NCBI GenBank assembly: GCA_963805445.1
Contig: CAWDUI010000003.1
Location: 62,001-126,000, forward strand
Direction: 5' to 3'
Source of the DNA: JAENVT01 sp963805445
GTDB taxonomy: Bacteria > Actinomycetota > Acidimicrobiia > Acidimicrobiales > Ilumatobacteraceae
Length of the DNA: 64,000 bases
Position numbers and translations under genes: made by a program. Within the stretch, counting starts at the first letter, position 1. Each line of letters opens with the position of its first letter. Below, in pieces: positions 18,948-27,413 of this stretch. The notes below the pieces were generated by a model. The model did not search any database and was not told the DNA's origin. It worked only from the letters and a program-made list of their open reading frames with translations.

Positions 18948-19871
18948 GTGGCAATCGCTGCAGTCGACCTTCCCAACTCACCGCAATCGCTGGCGACGGA
19001 GCTGGCCGGAATATCCGGGCGTCGCCGGACGAAGAATCTCTTCATGACAGCGTTGATGGCACTGTCCGTGGTCATCGTCGGCGTGGTGCTGATCCTCGTA
19101 CTGGTCACGGTCGCCGCAAAGGGTTGGTCGATCGTGTCGGGAAGCTTTCCCAAGTGGTTCACCAAAGACATCCAACTCGCGCCGCGCCGCCCCGGCCCGG
19201 GGATGAAGGCGGCGATCATCGGGACATGCGTCATCACGTTCACCGCAACGCTGATCTCAGTACCGCTCGGCATCGCCGGGGCCGTCTATCTCAACGAGTA
19301 CGGACGCAACCGTCCGTTCGCACGGGTGTTGCGCTTCCTCGCCAACGTGATGGCCGGCGTCCCGTCGGTGGTGATGGGGCTGTTCATCTTCGTGTTCTGG
19401 GTCGTGCCTCGTGGAGTCGGTGGCCTCAACGGGTTCAGCGGCGCCCTCGCTTTGGCGTGTCTCATGCTGCCGATCGTCGTGCGATCCTCCGAGGAGATGC
19501 TCCGTCTGGTGCCACAGAACCTCCGCGACGCCAGCTATGCGCTCGGCGGCAGCACCAGCCGAACGACGTTGCGCGTCGTGCTGCCGAAGGCCGCCCCCGG
19601 TGTCATCAGCGGATGCCTCCTCGCGGTTGCCCGGGCCGCTGGCGAAACGGCCCCGCTGATCTTCACGATCGGCGCTGCGAAGTCGACCAACTGGAACGTC
19701 CTCAAAGGCACCAACACGGCGTTGTCGATGCAGATCTACGGCAACGCGAAGGAGAGCTTCGTCACCGCTCAGGAACGCGCCTGGGGCGCGGCTCTGACGC
19801 TGATCGTCCTGGCGTTTGCCTTCACCGTGATCGCCCGCGTGCTGTCGGCTCGCCTGGCCAGGAACAAGTAG
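18948..19871 (+). CDS. pstA: Phosphate ABC transporter permease PstA
   Basis: A 307-residue permease partner of PstC. Visible family segments are GTCVITFTATLISVPLGIAG, VYLNEYGRN, FLANVMAGVPSVVMGLFIFV, LMLPIVVRSSEEMLRLVP, the EAA-loop YALGGSTSRTTLRVVLP and GCLLAVARAAGETAPLIFTI. The start is GTG at 18,948, two bases after the pstC TAG; the same frame is open further upstream inside pstC, but that stretch has no permease character. It has about six membrane helices, is intact, and is followed by pstB after 13 nt. Confidence 0.94.
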   Translation: MAIAAVDLPNSPQSLATELAGISGRRRTKNLFMTALMALSVVIVGVVLILVLVTVAAKGWSIVSGSFPKWFTKDIQLAPRRPGPGMKAAIIGTCVITFTATLISVPLGIAGAVYLNEYGRNRPFARVLRFLANVMAGVPSVVMGLFIFVFWVVPRGVGGLNGFSGALALACLMLPIVVRSSEEMLRLVPQNLRDASYALGGSTSRTTLRVVLPKAAPGVISGCLLAVARAAGETAPLIFTIGAAKSTNWNVLKGTNTALSMQIYGNAKESFVTAQERAWGAALTLIVLAFAFTVIARVLSARLARNK

Positions 19872-19884
19872 AGGGCACTAGAAA

Positions 19885-20781
19885 GTGAACGAGAACGTGA
19901 CGGATCCGACGCTCAAGGCCTTCGAAGAGAAAGAGTCCGACATGACCGAGAGCACAGCGTCGGACACCGACACAGCGGTCGAGGAACAGGCGCCGCCCCG
20001 TTCGGTGTTCGACGTGGCCGACCTGGCGGTGTACTACGGCACGTTCAAAGCGGTGCGTGACGTGACGATGGCGATCCGTCCGCACGAGATCGCTGCGTTC
20101 ATCGGGCCGTCGGGCTGCGGCAAGAGCACGGTCCTGCGTTGCTTCAACCGGATGAACGACACCATCGACGGCGCCAGGATCGAGGGATCGATCACCTATC
20201 ACGGTGTTGACCTGTACGGGCCCGATGTGTCCGCGACGCAGGTACGCCGGCACATCGGAATGGTGTTCCAGAAGCCCAATCCCTTCCCGAAGAGCATCTA
20301 CGAGAACGTCGCCTACGGGCCACGGATCGCCGGAGTTCGCAAGAAGGACGACCTCGACGGCATCGTCGAGGAGTCGCTGCGCGGTGCTGCGCTGTGGGAG
20401 GAGGTCAAGGACCGCCTGAAGTCGTCGGCCCTCGGCCTGTCGGGCGGTCAGCAGCAGCGCCTGTGCATCGCCAGGGCGCTGGCCGTGCAACCCGAAGTCA
20501 TCCTGATGGACGAGCCGTGCTCCGCACTCGACCCCATCGCCACCGCACGCATCGAGGACCTGATGCAAGAGATCAAGTCGCGGTACACGATCATCATCGT
20601 CACCCACAACATGCAGCAGGCGGCGCGCATCAGCGATCGGGTCGCGTTCTTCACGACCGAGGTGTCGTCCGCAGGTGATCGCCGCACCGGTGTGCTGGTC
20701 GAGTACGGCAGGACGACGAAGATGTTCTCCAACCCGTCCGACGAGCGCACTGAGGCGTACGTCACCGGGCGATTCGGCTGA
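19885..20781 (+). CDS. pstB: Phosphate ABC transporter ATP-binding protein PstB
   Basis: A 298-residue ABC ATPase with Walker A GPSGCGKST, Q-loop VFQKPNPFP, signature LSGGQQQRLCIARAL, Walker B VILMDEP and the switch His in IIVTHNMQQAARISD. FQKPNPFPKSIYENVAYGPR is typical of PstB. The N-terminal extension of about 45 acidic residues before the ATPase is longer than usual, and an ATG inside it (MTESTASD, 19,942) is an alternative start. The operon ends here: no phoU follows, since the next gene is convergent. Regulation is presumably through the PHO box before pstS. Confidence 0.95.
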   Translation: MNENVTDPTLKAFEEKESDMTESTASDTDTAVEEQAPPRSVFDVADLAVYYGTFKAVRDVTMAIRPHEIAAFIGPSGCGKSTVLRCFNRMNDTIDGARIEGSITYHGVDLYGPDVSATQVRRHIGMVFQKPNPFPKSIYENVAYGPRIAGVRKKDDLDGIVEESLRGAALWEEVKDRLKSSALGLSGGQQQRLCIARALAVQPEVILMDEPCSALDPIATARIEDLMQEIKSRYTIIIVTHNMQQAARISDRVAFFTTEVSSAGDRRTGVLVEYGRTTKMFSNPSDERTEAYVTGRFG

Positions 20782-20786
20782 TCAGC

Positions 20787-21848
20787 TCACGACCTGGCCG
20801 CCGCGTACCGCAGCCAGCACCCTGCCTCGAAGTCGTACAGCTTGCATGCCCGCGTGGATCGCAGGTATTCGCGCAGCGACAGCCGCGCCGCACGGACCGT
20901 GTCGGGGAATGATGCGGCGATGGCTGCCGCAGCGCTCGGCAGGTGATCGAAGCGGATCCGGGCATCGACGTGATGCGGCACGTGGATGAAGATGTTGTAG
21001 AACCACAGGCGGTTGACGAGACGCGGCACTCGCAGGATGGTCGTCGATTCCATCTGACCGTTGAACTGCGTCCAGTCCTTCCTCGTCCACCAGCGGATCT
21101 CCGGTGACACGTGATGGACATAGACGGTCCAGCCGATGATGTGGACGAACAGCAGGAACGGGACGACGAAGAGCTTGAACGGGACCCACAACGCGGTCAT
21201 CCATCCGCCCGTGAGCGCACCGACGACTGCCGCGCCCGCAGCCACCACGGCGACGAACGAGCCGAGCGTGATCTTGTCGCGCACGATGGCTGCATGCCGC
21301 TTGCCCGGCGCGTTGAAGCGCCACATCTTCTCCCACCACACCGTGCGCAGGAAGTACGCACCCGAGCCGAGGCAGGACCATTCGAAGCGATGCCGCAGCC
21401 GGGCGAGCCGGCCGAGGGCGCGATATTCGTCGGGCGTCACCGGGTGCCACACGAAGTCGAAGCCCTGGCGAGTCGTGTACCCGTGATGGATCCGGTTGTG
21501 ACCGAGGTCCCATGCCGCCTCGGCGTGCACACTCGGTGCCATGCACGCCTGGGCGATCAGGCGGTTGGCCCGCCGCGAATCGAGCAGCGCAGCGTGCGAG
21601 GCGTCGTGGCCGAGCACGAACAACCCGGCGACACCGAGGCCTGCAAGCGGCCACAAGATGACGAGCGCCCACCAACGATCCGTCAGGGCCAGCCCGACGA
21701 GGGGTACCAGGTACAACAACGACGCCTGGACCAGGGCCCGAACGGCTCGTGGCGTCGATCGTTCGTAGCACTCCTGCGGAATCACCGCCCGGACCTCGTT
21801 GAGGGAATTGGTTCGATTCCGTGGGCGCGAGACGGTCGGAAGGGTCAT
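20787..21848 (-). CDS. Fatty acid desaturase family membrane protein
   Basis: A 353-residue integral membrane di-iron enzyme of the fatty-acid desaturase family. The three histidine boxes are visible: GHDASHAAL (HxxxH), HNRIHHG (HxxHH) and HVPHHVDAR (HxxHH). Membrane helices lie between, such as ASLLYLVPLVGLAL and LFVVPFLLFVHIIGWTVYVH. These enzymes insert double bonds or hydroxyls in acyl chains, often to adjust membrane fluidity; the exact substrate is open. It is convergent with pstB (5 nt apart) and divergent from a TPR gene across 91 nt that hold a palindromic operator-like site. Confidence 0.88.
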   Translation of the reverse strand: MTLPTVSRPRNRTNSLNEVRAVIPQECYERSTPRAVRALVQASLLYLVPLVGLALTDRWWALVILWPLAGLGVAGLFVLGHDASHAALLDSRRANRLIAQACMAPSVHAEAAWDLGHNRIHHGYTTRQGFDFVWHPVTPDEYRALGRLARLRHRFEWSCLGSGAYFLRTVWWEKMWRFNAPGKRHAAIVRDKITLGSFVAVVAAGAAVVGALTGGWMTALWVPFKLFVVPFLLFVHIIGWTVYVHHVSPEIRWWTRKDWTQFNGQMESTTILRVPRLVNRLWFYNIFIHVPHHVDARIRFDHLPSAAAAIAASFPDTVRAARLSLREYLRSTRACKLYDFEAGCWLRYAAARS

Positions 21849-21871
21849 CGACGCCCGATTTACGCGACCTT

Positions 21872-21883
21872 CCTACCGGTAGG
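21872..21883. promoter_or_regulatory. Candidate TetR-type operator palindrome
   Basis: CCTACCGGTAGG is a perfect 12-bp palindrome, followed by TAGG so that a second half-site overlaps (CCTACCGGTAGGTAGG). It lies between the divergent desaturase and TPR genes, 24 nt upstream of the desaturase start. Palindromes of this size are typical targets of TetR-family repressors, which often control desaturase genes. No TetR gene is adjacent, so the regulator is unknown. Confidence 0.4.
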
Positions 21884-21939
21884 TAGGGACTTTGGGCCCG
21901 GTCTTGCCAAATCGAACGAGTCGTTTTAGCGTCGGCGCG

Positions 21940-23346
21940 ATGCCTGCTGAACTGGACTTCCACGGCAATCGAATGACCGCCGACGGCGACACGATCGACC
22001 TCTATGATCGCGCTCTCGACCGCCTGGTTCGGTATCACCCCGATGTCGTCGACCTCGCCGGCCAGCTGACCTCCGGCGACACGCCGGCCCCGATGGCGCT
22101 TGCGCTGACGGCATACCTCAGTCTGATGAGCACCGACGCCGACGACCTCCCCGCGGCGCAAACGGCATGGGAGTCGCTGTCGCAGGCGCCGTCGAACGAG
22201 CGCGAGCGCGTCCACGCAGCCGCGATCGGCGCGTGGCTGCGCGGCAACTGGAACGAGGCCGCGTCACTCCTCGACGACCTGCTCGCTCTGTGGCCAACCG
22301 ACCTCCTGGCGCTGATGCTCGGGCATCAACTCGACTTCTTCCTCGGCGATGCGCAGAACCTTCGCGATCGCCCGTTGCGCACGCTTCGTGAGCTCGATCC
22401 GTCTCACCCCCACGCGGCATTCGTGCAAGGCATGGCGTCGTTCGGGCTCGAGGAGGCCGGCCATTACGGGCAAGCGCTCGACACCGGTCTCGCCGCGGTC
22501 GACTCCAACCCCGACGACGTGTGGGGAATCCACGCGGTCGTGCACACGTACGAGATGCAAGGGCGCATCGACGAAGGCATCCGCTTCCTGGCATCCGACG
22601 CAACGCAATGGGCAACCGGCAACCTCTTCACCGTGCACAACTGGTGGCACCTTGCCCTGTACCAGCTCGAAGCCGAGCAGGTACAGCAATCCCTCGACAT
22701 CTACGATGCCGAGCTGCATCACGCCGGTTCGGCAGGCGCGCCGATCGAGATGCTCGATGCGAGCTCACTGCTGTGGCGACTCCTGCTCGGCGGCGCCGAC
22801 ACCGGCGACCGCTTCGTCACCTTGGCCGAGGCGTGGGCGCCGAAGGTCACCGGTGAGTCCTGGTATGCGTTCAACGATCTCCACGCGGTCATGGCGTTCG
22901 CCGGCGCCGACCGCGGCGACGACGTCCGCAACCTGATCCGTGACCGCGAGCGATGGTTGGACGGAGTCGGCGGCAGCAATGCGCGGATGATGACGGAGAT
23001 CGGGCTGCCGACGTGCCGAGCCGTGCTCGCCTTCGCCGAAGGCCGCTACGACGACGTGATCGACGAGTTGATGCCGATCAGGCGAACACTCAACCACTTC
23101 GGAGGCTCGCACGCCCAACGCGACGTACTGCAGCGCACGCTCCTCGAGGCTGCGATCAGATCGGGAAGGTTCGAACTCGCCCGTGCGCTCACTTCGGAGC
23201 GATTGGGTGTGCGCGAGTCGAGCACCTACGGCTGGCGACAAAGGGCTCGAGTCCTTCGCGGACTGGGCGACGACGCTGCGGCCGCGTCGGCCGAGCAGCG
23301 CGCCGTCCAGTGTCGCGATCAGCTGGCGGTCGTGTCGACGACCTGA
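21940..23346 (+). CDS. TTC38-like tetratricopeptide repeat protein
   Basis: A 468-residue soluble all-helical protein resembling the TTC38 family, named after a human TPR protein. Characteristic segments are AYLSLM, LLDDLLALWPTDLLALMLGH, QLDFFLGD, LRELDPSHPHAAFVQGMASF, PDDVWGIHAVVHTYEMQGRI and NLFTVHNWWHLALYQLE. The biochemical role of the family is not established; the conserved His and Trp patches (IHAVVHT, HNWWH) look like a ligand or active site rather than a plain scaffold. The ATG at 21,940 (MPAELDF) is preferred, since an ATG 48 nt upstream lies near the promoter region. It is intact; its end overlaps hsp20 convergently by 28 nt. Confidence 0.8.
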   Translation: MPAELDFHGNRMTADGDTIDLYDRALDRLVRYHPDVVDLAGQLTSGDTPAPMALALTAYLSLMSTDADDLPAAQTAWESLSQAPSNERERVHAAAIGAWLRGNWNEAASLLDDLLALWPTDLLALMLGHQLDFFLGDAQNLRDRPLRTLRELDPSHPHAAFVQGMASFGLEEAGHYGQALDTGLAAVDSNPDDVWGIHAVVHTYEMQGRIDEGIRFLASDATQWATGNLFTVHNWWHLALYQLEAEQVQQSLDIYDAELHHAGSAGAPIEMLDASSLLWRLLLGGADTGDRFVTLAEAWAPKVTGESWYAFNDLHAVMAFAGADRGDDVRNLIRDRERWLDGVGGSNARMMTEIGLPTCRAVLAFAEGRYDDVIDELMPIRRTLNHFGGSHAQRDVLQRTLLEAAIRSGRFELARALTSERLGVRESSTYGWRQRARVLRGLGDDAAAASAEQRAVQCRDQLAVVSTT

Positions 23347-23777
23347 TTGTCGCCCGCCTCGAGCGAGGTCGGCGCGCCGTTGACGGCCACATCGATCCGT
23401 CGTGGCTTGGCCTTCTCGGCGACGGGGATCGTCACCGTGAGCACGCCATGCTCGTAGCTGGCATGCATACGATCGGCATCGAGGCCGTCGCCGAGCAACA
23501 GCTGCCGCTGGAAGGTGCCGTGCACGCGTTCCGAGGCGAGGAGCTGGTCGCCCTCGACCGGCCGCCACGAGCGCTCGGCCGAGACGGACAGGATCTGGCG
23601 CTCGTATTCGAGTGAGATCGACGCCGGATCCACACCCGGCAGGTCGAAGTGAACGACGACGGTGTCGCCGCTGCGATAGGCGTCCATCGGGAAGCTGGGG
23701 CGGCGCCGCTGGTTGAACGCTTGGTCGAACATCCGGTCGATGTCACCAAACGGGTCGAATCGCAAGAGTGTGGACAT
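23319..23777 (-). CDS. Small heat shock protein (Hsp20 family)
   Basis: A 152-residue alpha-crystallin-type chaperone. It begins with MSTLLRFDPFGDIDRMFDQA, typical of actinobacterial Hsp20. The alpha-crystallin core runs from about residue 28 to 125 (SGDTVVVHFDLPGVDPASI; ERVHGTFQRQLLL; ASYEHGVLTVTIPVAEKAK). It holds unfolding proteins in a refoldable state. AGAAAGGAAG upstream of the ATG at 23,777 is a good ribosome-binding site. It lies 21 nt downstream of, and on the same strand as, a recombinase-like gene, so the two form an operon whose promoter precedes the recombinase-like gene. Confidence 0.92.
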   Translation of the reverse strand: MSTLLRFDPFGDIDRMFDQAFNQRRRPSFPMDAYRSGDTVVVHFDLPGVDPASISLEYERQILSVSAERSWRPVEGDQLLASERVHGTFQRQLLLGDGLDADRMHASYEHGVLTVTIPVAEKAKPRRIDVAVNGAPTSLEAGDNQVVDTTAS

Positions 23778-23798
23778 GTGGAGGCTTCCTTTCTGAAG

Positions 23799-24320
23799 TC
23801 AGGTGTTGATGGGTGAATCACCGCCCAGATGGCGGTGGGTGGTTCGCACGTCGCGGTGGCCCATGCGATCACGGGTGTCGAGGATGTGGACTCCCTGTCG
23901 CTGGGCAGCCACGACGTGGGATCGGCGCAGCGTGTTGGCCGACACCGTGGTGTCGAGTCCGGCCGCGGCTGCGGCTTGCTTGATGAGGTAATCGGCACCG
24001 AACCGGCTGATGCGTTGTCCCGCGCCAGCGGGTTGAGCAGCAGCCAGAAGCGGTCCGGCAGTGCCGACGGCGCGCTGGAGCGAACTGACAGCGGCACACG
24101 TGTCGCTGTGGAGCGTGATCGACTGCGGTCGACCGTGACGGACCAGCTCGGCGCTCATCGAACGGCGAGATCCGACGATCTGCTGGTGATCGAGAGCCAG
24201 GATCTCCCCGAGGCCGAAACCCTCGAGCAAGAGCAATCGGATCAGCAAGGCAGTGCGGGGATCGCTGGTCACCGCCAGCAGCCGAGCGATCTGTTCGTCG
24301 GTGAGCGATTCTGTCGGCAC
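23799..24320 (-). CDS. Catalytically degenerate tyrosine-recombinase-like protein, in operon with hsp20
   Basis: About 173 residues resembling the catalytic domain of phage-type integrases, without the N-terminal arm. The fold markers are ALLIRLLLLEGFGLGEILAL, FGADYLIKQAAAAAGLD, SANTLRRSHVVAAQRQGV and DRMGHRDVRTTHRHLGG. Active recombinases have Arg in the first segment (GLRxxEL), His-x-x-Arg in the second, and a Tyr nucleophile about ten residues after the GH motif. Here these positions read Gly, Asn-x-x-Arg and His, so strand cleavage is unlikely. The GTG at 24,318-24,320 is chosen because a strong promoter places transcription start at it. It may be a domesticated DNA-binding regulator of hsp20; that role is inference. 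Confidence 0.72.
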   Translation of the reverse strand: MPTESLTDEQIARLLAVTSDPRTALLIRLLLLEGFGLGEILALDHQQIVGSRRSMSAELVRHGRPQSITLHSDTCAAVSSLQRAVGTAGPLLAAAQPAGAGQRISRFGADYLIKQAAAAAGLDTTVSANTLRRSHVVAAQRQGVHILDTRDRMGHRDVRTTHRHLGGDSPINT

Positions 24321-24326
24321 GTCGAA

Positions 24327-24356
24327 AGAATATCCGGCGACGCCGCAATGAGTCAA
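24327..24356 (-). promoter_or_regulatory. Sigma-70-type promoter for the recombinase-like/hsp20 operon (leaderless)
   Basis: On the reverse strand, TTGACT (24,351-24,356) and TATTCT (24,327-24,332) are separated by 18 nt. The -10 ends 6 nt before the GTG start at 24,320, so the mRNA probably begins at the start codon. Leaderless transcripts starting with GTG or ATG are common in Actinobacteria. It is one of the best vegetative promoters visible in the window. Confidence 0.65.
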
Positions 24357-24421
24357 CATTTTCACGCCGATTTGTTGTGTCTTTTTCGAGCCGGAGAGGA
24401 CGCTGACTAGGATCCAACCGC

Positions 24422-24724
24422 ATGCAGCTCTCCCCCCACGAGCAGGAACGATTGCTCGTGCACGTGGCCGCCGACGTCGCTGGGAAGCGGCGAGCGCGTG
24501 GGCTGAAGTTGAACTATCCGGAGACGGTCGCGATCTTGACCTCGTGGGTCTACGAGGCGGCGCGCGACGGCCGGACGGTCGTGGATCTCATGGATGCCGG
24601 GTGTCGCGTGTCGACCCGTGACGACGTGATGGACGGGATCGCCGAGATGGTCGACGAGGTCCAGATCGAGGCGACCTTTCCCGACGGAACCAAGCTGGTG
24701 ACGTTGCACCAGCCGGTTCGTTGA
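24422..24724 (+). CDS. ureA: Urease subunit gamma
   Basis: A 100-residue gamma subunit, the usual length. It opens MQLSPHEQERLLVHVAADVA and contains RRARGLKLNYPETVAILTSW, DLMDAGCRVSTRDDVMDGI and DGTKLVTLHQPV, all typical. With UreB and UreC it forms the trimeric enzyme that hydrolyses urea to ammonia and carbamate in the cytoplasm. It is the first gene of a six-gene operon, 101 nt from the divergent recombinase-like gene. No NtcA/GlnR-type site was clear to me in the short upstream gap. Confidence 0.97.
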   Translation: MQLSPHEQERLLVHVAADVAGKRRARGLKLNYPETVAILTSWVYEAARDGRTVVDLMDAGCRVSTRDDVMDGIAEMVDEVQIEATFPDGTKLVTLHQPVR

Positions 24725-24728
24725 GCTC

Positions 24729-25043
24729 GTGGTGATCCCGGGCGAGATCACCGGTCCCGGCGGAACGATCGCGCTCAACGCCGGCTTGCCCCGGATCACG
24801 ATCGAGGTCGTCAACGGCGGCGATCGCCCCGTTCAGGTCGGGTCGCACTACCACTTCGCCGAGGCCAACCCGGCGCTGCGGTTCGACCGTGCCGCGGCGC
24901 GTGGAAGGCGGCTCGACATCCCTGCCGGTACCTCGGTGCGGTTCGAGCCGGGGATCGCCCGCACGGTCGATCTGGTCCCCATCGGCGGCGACCGCATCGT
25001 GGCCGGTCTCCGCGGCGAGGTGGGCGGCGCCCTCGATGGTTGA
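24729..25043 (+). CDS. ureB: Urease subunit beta
   Basis: A 104-residue beta subunit. It begins VIPGEI after two tandem GTG codons and contains NGGDRPVQVGSHYHFAEANP, LRFDRAAARGRRLDIPAGTS and RFEPG; the family segment HYHFxExNxALxFDR is intact. The start follows ureA by 4 nt. Its last codons overlap the ureC start by 8 nt (ATGGTTGA), so ureC translation is probably coupled. UreB stabilises the active-site flap of UreC. Confidence 0.97.
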   Translation: MVIPGEITGPGGTIALNAGLPRITIEVVNGGDRPVQVGSHYHFAEANPALRFDRAAARGRRLDIPAGTSVRFEPGIARTVDLVPIGGDRIVAGLRGEVGGALDG

Positions 25044-26745
25044 GATCTCGCGTGCGCACTACCGACGGCTGTACGGGCCGACCACCGGCGACCACGTTCG
25101 TCTCGCCGACACCGACCTGGTGATCGAGGTCGAGCGCGATCTGTGTGTTGGCGGCGACGAGGCGGTGTTCGGCGGCGGCAAGGTGATCCGCGAGTCGATG
25201 GGGCAATCCGGTCGCTCGCGTGCCGAGGGCACTCCCGATCTCGTGATCACCGGTGCGCTGATCCTCGACCACTGGGGCGTGGTCAAAGCCGACGTCGGCG
25301 TGCGTGACGGCCGGATCATCGGCATCGGCAAAGCAGGCAACCCCGACACGATGACCGGGGTCGATCCCACGCTGGTGATCGGGCCATCGACCGAGATCCT
25401 CTCCGGCAACGGCCGCATCCTGACCGCCGGTGCCGTCGACTGCCATGTGCATCTGATCTGCCCACAGATCGTCGACGAAGCACTGGCGTCGGGCATCACC
25501 ACGATCATCGGTGGCGGCACTGGGCCGGCCGACGGCACCAAAGCCACGACCGTCACATCGGGATCCTGGAACCTCGCCCGAATGCACGAGGCGATGGACC
25601 ACATGCCGGTCAACGTCGTGCTGCTCGGCAAGGGCAACACGGTGTCGGCTGATGGGCTGTGGGAGCAAGTGCTTGGAGGCGCCGGCGGGTTCAAGCTGCA
25701 CGAGGATTGGGGAACGACGCCGGCCGCGATCGACGCCTGCCTGACGGTGGCGGATCAGTCCGGGGTGCAGGTGGCGATCCACACCGACACGCTGAACGAG
25801 GCCGGGTACGTGGAGTCCACCCTGGCTGCGATACGCGGCCGATCGATCCACACGTATCACACCGAGGGCGCCGGCGGTGGACACGCGCCCGACATCATCA
25901 CGGTTGCCTCGCACCCCAATGTGCTGCCCTCGTCGACCAATCCGACTCGTCCACACACTGTCAACACGCTGGCCGAGCATCTCGACATGTTGATGGTGTG
26001 CCATCACCTCAACCCATCCGTTCCCGAGGACCTGGCCTTCGCCGAGAGCCGAATCCGCCCGTCGACCATTGCTGCCGAAGACGTGCTGCACGACATGGGC
26101 GCGATCTCGATCATCGGCAGCGACTCGCAGGCCATGGGACGCGTCGGCGAGGTGATCCTGCGCACCTGGCAGACCGCACACGTCATGAAGCGGCGACGCG
26201 GCGCACTTGCCGGCGACGGGGCCGCCGACAACCATCGGGCCCGCCGGTATGTGGCCAAGTACACCATCTGTCCGGCCGTCGCCCATGGCCTCGACCACGA
26301 GATCGGTTCGGTTGCCGTCGGCAAGCTCGCCGACCTGGTGCTGTGGGACCCACGCTTCTTCGGTGTGCGGCCACACGTGGTCGTCAAGGGCGGAATGATC
26401 GCGTGGGCGCAGATGGGCGACGCCAACGCCAGCATCCCAACCCCACAACCCGTGCTCGCTCGTCCGATGTTCGGCGCTGCTCCTCGCGCTGCTGCATCGA
26501 CCAGCCTCACGTTCGTCGCTGCTGCCGCTCTCGCCGACGGCCTGGCCGAACGGCTGGAGCTGTCCCGTCGACTGGTTGCCTCGGCCGACACGCGGTCACG
26601 TGGCAAGGCCGACCTGCCGGAGAACGACGCAATGCCCGCGATCGCAGTCGATCCCGACACGTTCGCGGTGCGCATCGACGGCGAGTTGATCGAGGAGCAG
26701 CCGGCCGCCGAACTGCCCATGGCTCAGCGATACTTCCTGTTCTGA
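25036..26745 (+). CDS. ureC: Urease subunit alpha (catalytic)
   Basis: A 569-residue nickel amidohydrolase, the normal length. Active-site features are intact: metal ligands in DCHVHLICPQ, the carbamylated Lys in GGFKLHEDWGTTPAA, His ligands in VAIHTDTLNEAGY and TYHTEGAGGGHAPDII, the flap with its Cys and His in MVCHHLNP, and the Asp ligand in GSDSQAMGR. The N-terminus (RAHYRRLYGPTTGDHVRLAD) supports the ATG at 25,036, which overlaps the ureB end. The ureF ATG overlaps its stop (TGATG). It catalyses urea hydrolysis once nickel is delivered by UreDFG. Confidence 0.97.
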   Translation: MVEISRAHYRRLYGPTTGDHVRLADTDLVIEVERDLCVGGDEAVFGGGKVIRESMGQSGRSRAEGTPDLVITGALILDHWGVVKADVGVRDGRIIGIGKAGNPDTMTGVDPTLVIGPSTEILSGNGRILTAGAVDCHVHLICPQIVDEALASGITTIIGGGTGPADGTKATTVTSGSWNLARMHEAMDHMPVNVVLLGKGNTVSADGLWEQVLGGAGGFKLHEDWGTTPAAIDACLTVADQSGVQVAIHTDTLNEAGYVESTLAAIRGRSIHTYHTEGAGGGHAPDIITVASHPNVLPSSTNPTRPHTVNTLAEHLDMLMVCHHLNPSVPEDLAFAESRIRPSTIAAEDVLHDMGAISIIGSDSQAMGRVGEVILRTWQTAHVMKRRRGALAGDGAADNHRARRYVAKYTICPAVAHGLDHEIGSVAVGKLADLVLWDPRFFGVRPHVVVKGGMIAWAQMGDANASIPTPQPVLARPMFGAAPRAAASTSLTFVAAAALADGLAERLELSRRLVASADTRSRGKADLPENDAMPAIAVDPDTFAVRIDGELIEEQPAAELPMAQRYFLF

Positions 26746-27413
26746 TGGGTGTTGCCGCACTTCTCCTGCTCGCCGATAGCCGCTTCCCCACCGGCGCCCA
26801 CGCCCACAGCGCCGGCGTCGAGGCCAGCCAGGCACGAGGTGACGTCGCCACCGTCGCCGACCTCGAAGCGTTCCTCGAGGGCCGGCTGTTGACGACCGCG
26901 CCGGTTGACGCGGCCTTCGCCGCGGCCGCCTGCCACCCAAGCGCGACGCTGGGCGAACTCGACCACGAGCTGATGATCCGCACTCCCTCGCCCCGGCTTC
27001 GCAGCGTCAGCCGCAGCCTCGGGCGCCAGATGTTGCGACCCGCCGAGCGGGCCTGGCCGAGCGGCCGGTATGGCGAACTGCGATCCACCCACCCCGACGG
27101 GCCCATGCAGCCATTGGCGATCGGTGTCGTCGCCGCAGCGGCCGGGCTGGCGCCGGTCGAGGCGGCGCTGTGCTCCTTGCACCATCTGGTGGGGGCCGTC
27201 ACCACGGCGGCGGTGCGCCTGCTCGGTCTCGATCCGTTCGAGGTGCAGGCGTTGGCAGCGCGCCTTGCAGCACGGCTCGACGAGCTCGCTGCGACTGCCG
27301 GTCAGCACGCGGCAACGCTCTCTCCCCAAGACCTGCCGGCCACCACGAGCGTGCTCGCCGACATCCTCGCCGAGCACCACGCCACGTGGGAGGTGAGGCT
27401 CTTTGCCTCCTGA
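26745..27413 (+). CDS. ureF: Urease accessory protein UreF
   Basis: A 222-residue helical accessory protein. LLLLADSRFPTGAHAHSAGV is the hallmark UreF N-terminus, and GPMQPLAIGVVAAAAGL with ALCSLHHLVGAVTTAAVRLL are further family segments. UreF forms a complex with UreD and UreG that loads carbon dioxide and nickel into UreC and regulates UreG GTPase activity. Its ATG overlaps the ureC stop by one base, and its end overlaps the next gene by 11 nt. Confidence 0.93.
   Translation: MGVAALLLLADSRFPTGAHAHSAGVEASQARGDVATVADLEAFLEGRLLTTAPVDAAFAAAACHPSATLGELDHELMIRTPSPRLRSVSRSLGRQMLRPAERAWPSGRYGELRSTHPDGPMQPLAIGVVAAAAGLAPVEAALCSLHHLVGAVTTAAVRLLGLDPFEVQALAARLAARLDELAATAGQHAATLSPQDLPATTSVLADILAEHHATWEVRLFAS

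Noticed and set aside
23799..24365. A mobile element or integrase-driven island at the recombinase-like gene
   Set aside because: Catalytic residues are replaced, the N-terminal arm is missing, and there are no direct repeats, tRNA or phage genes nearby.
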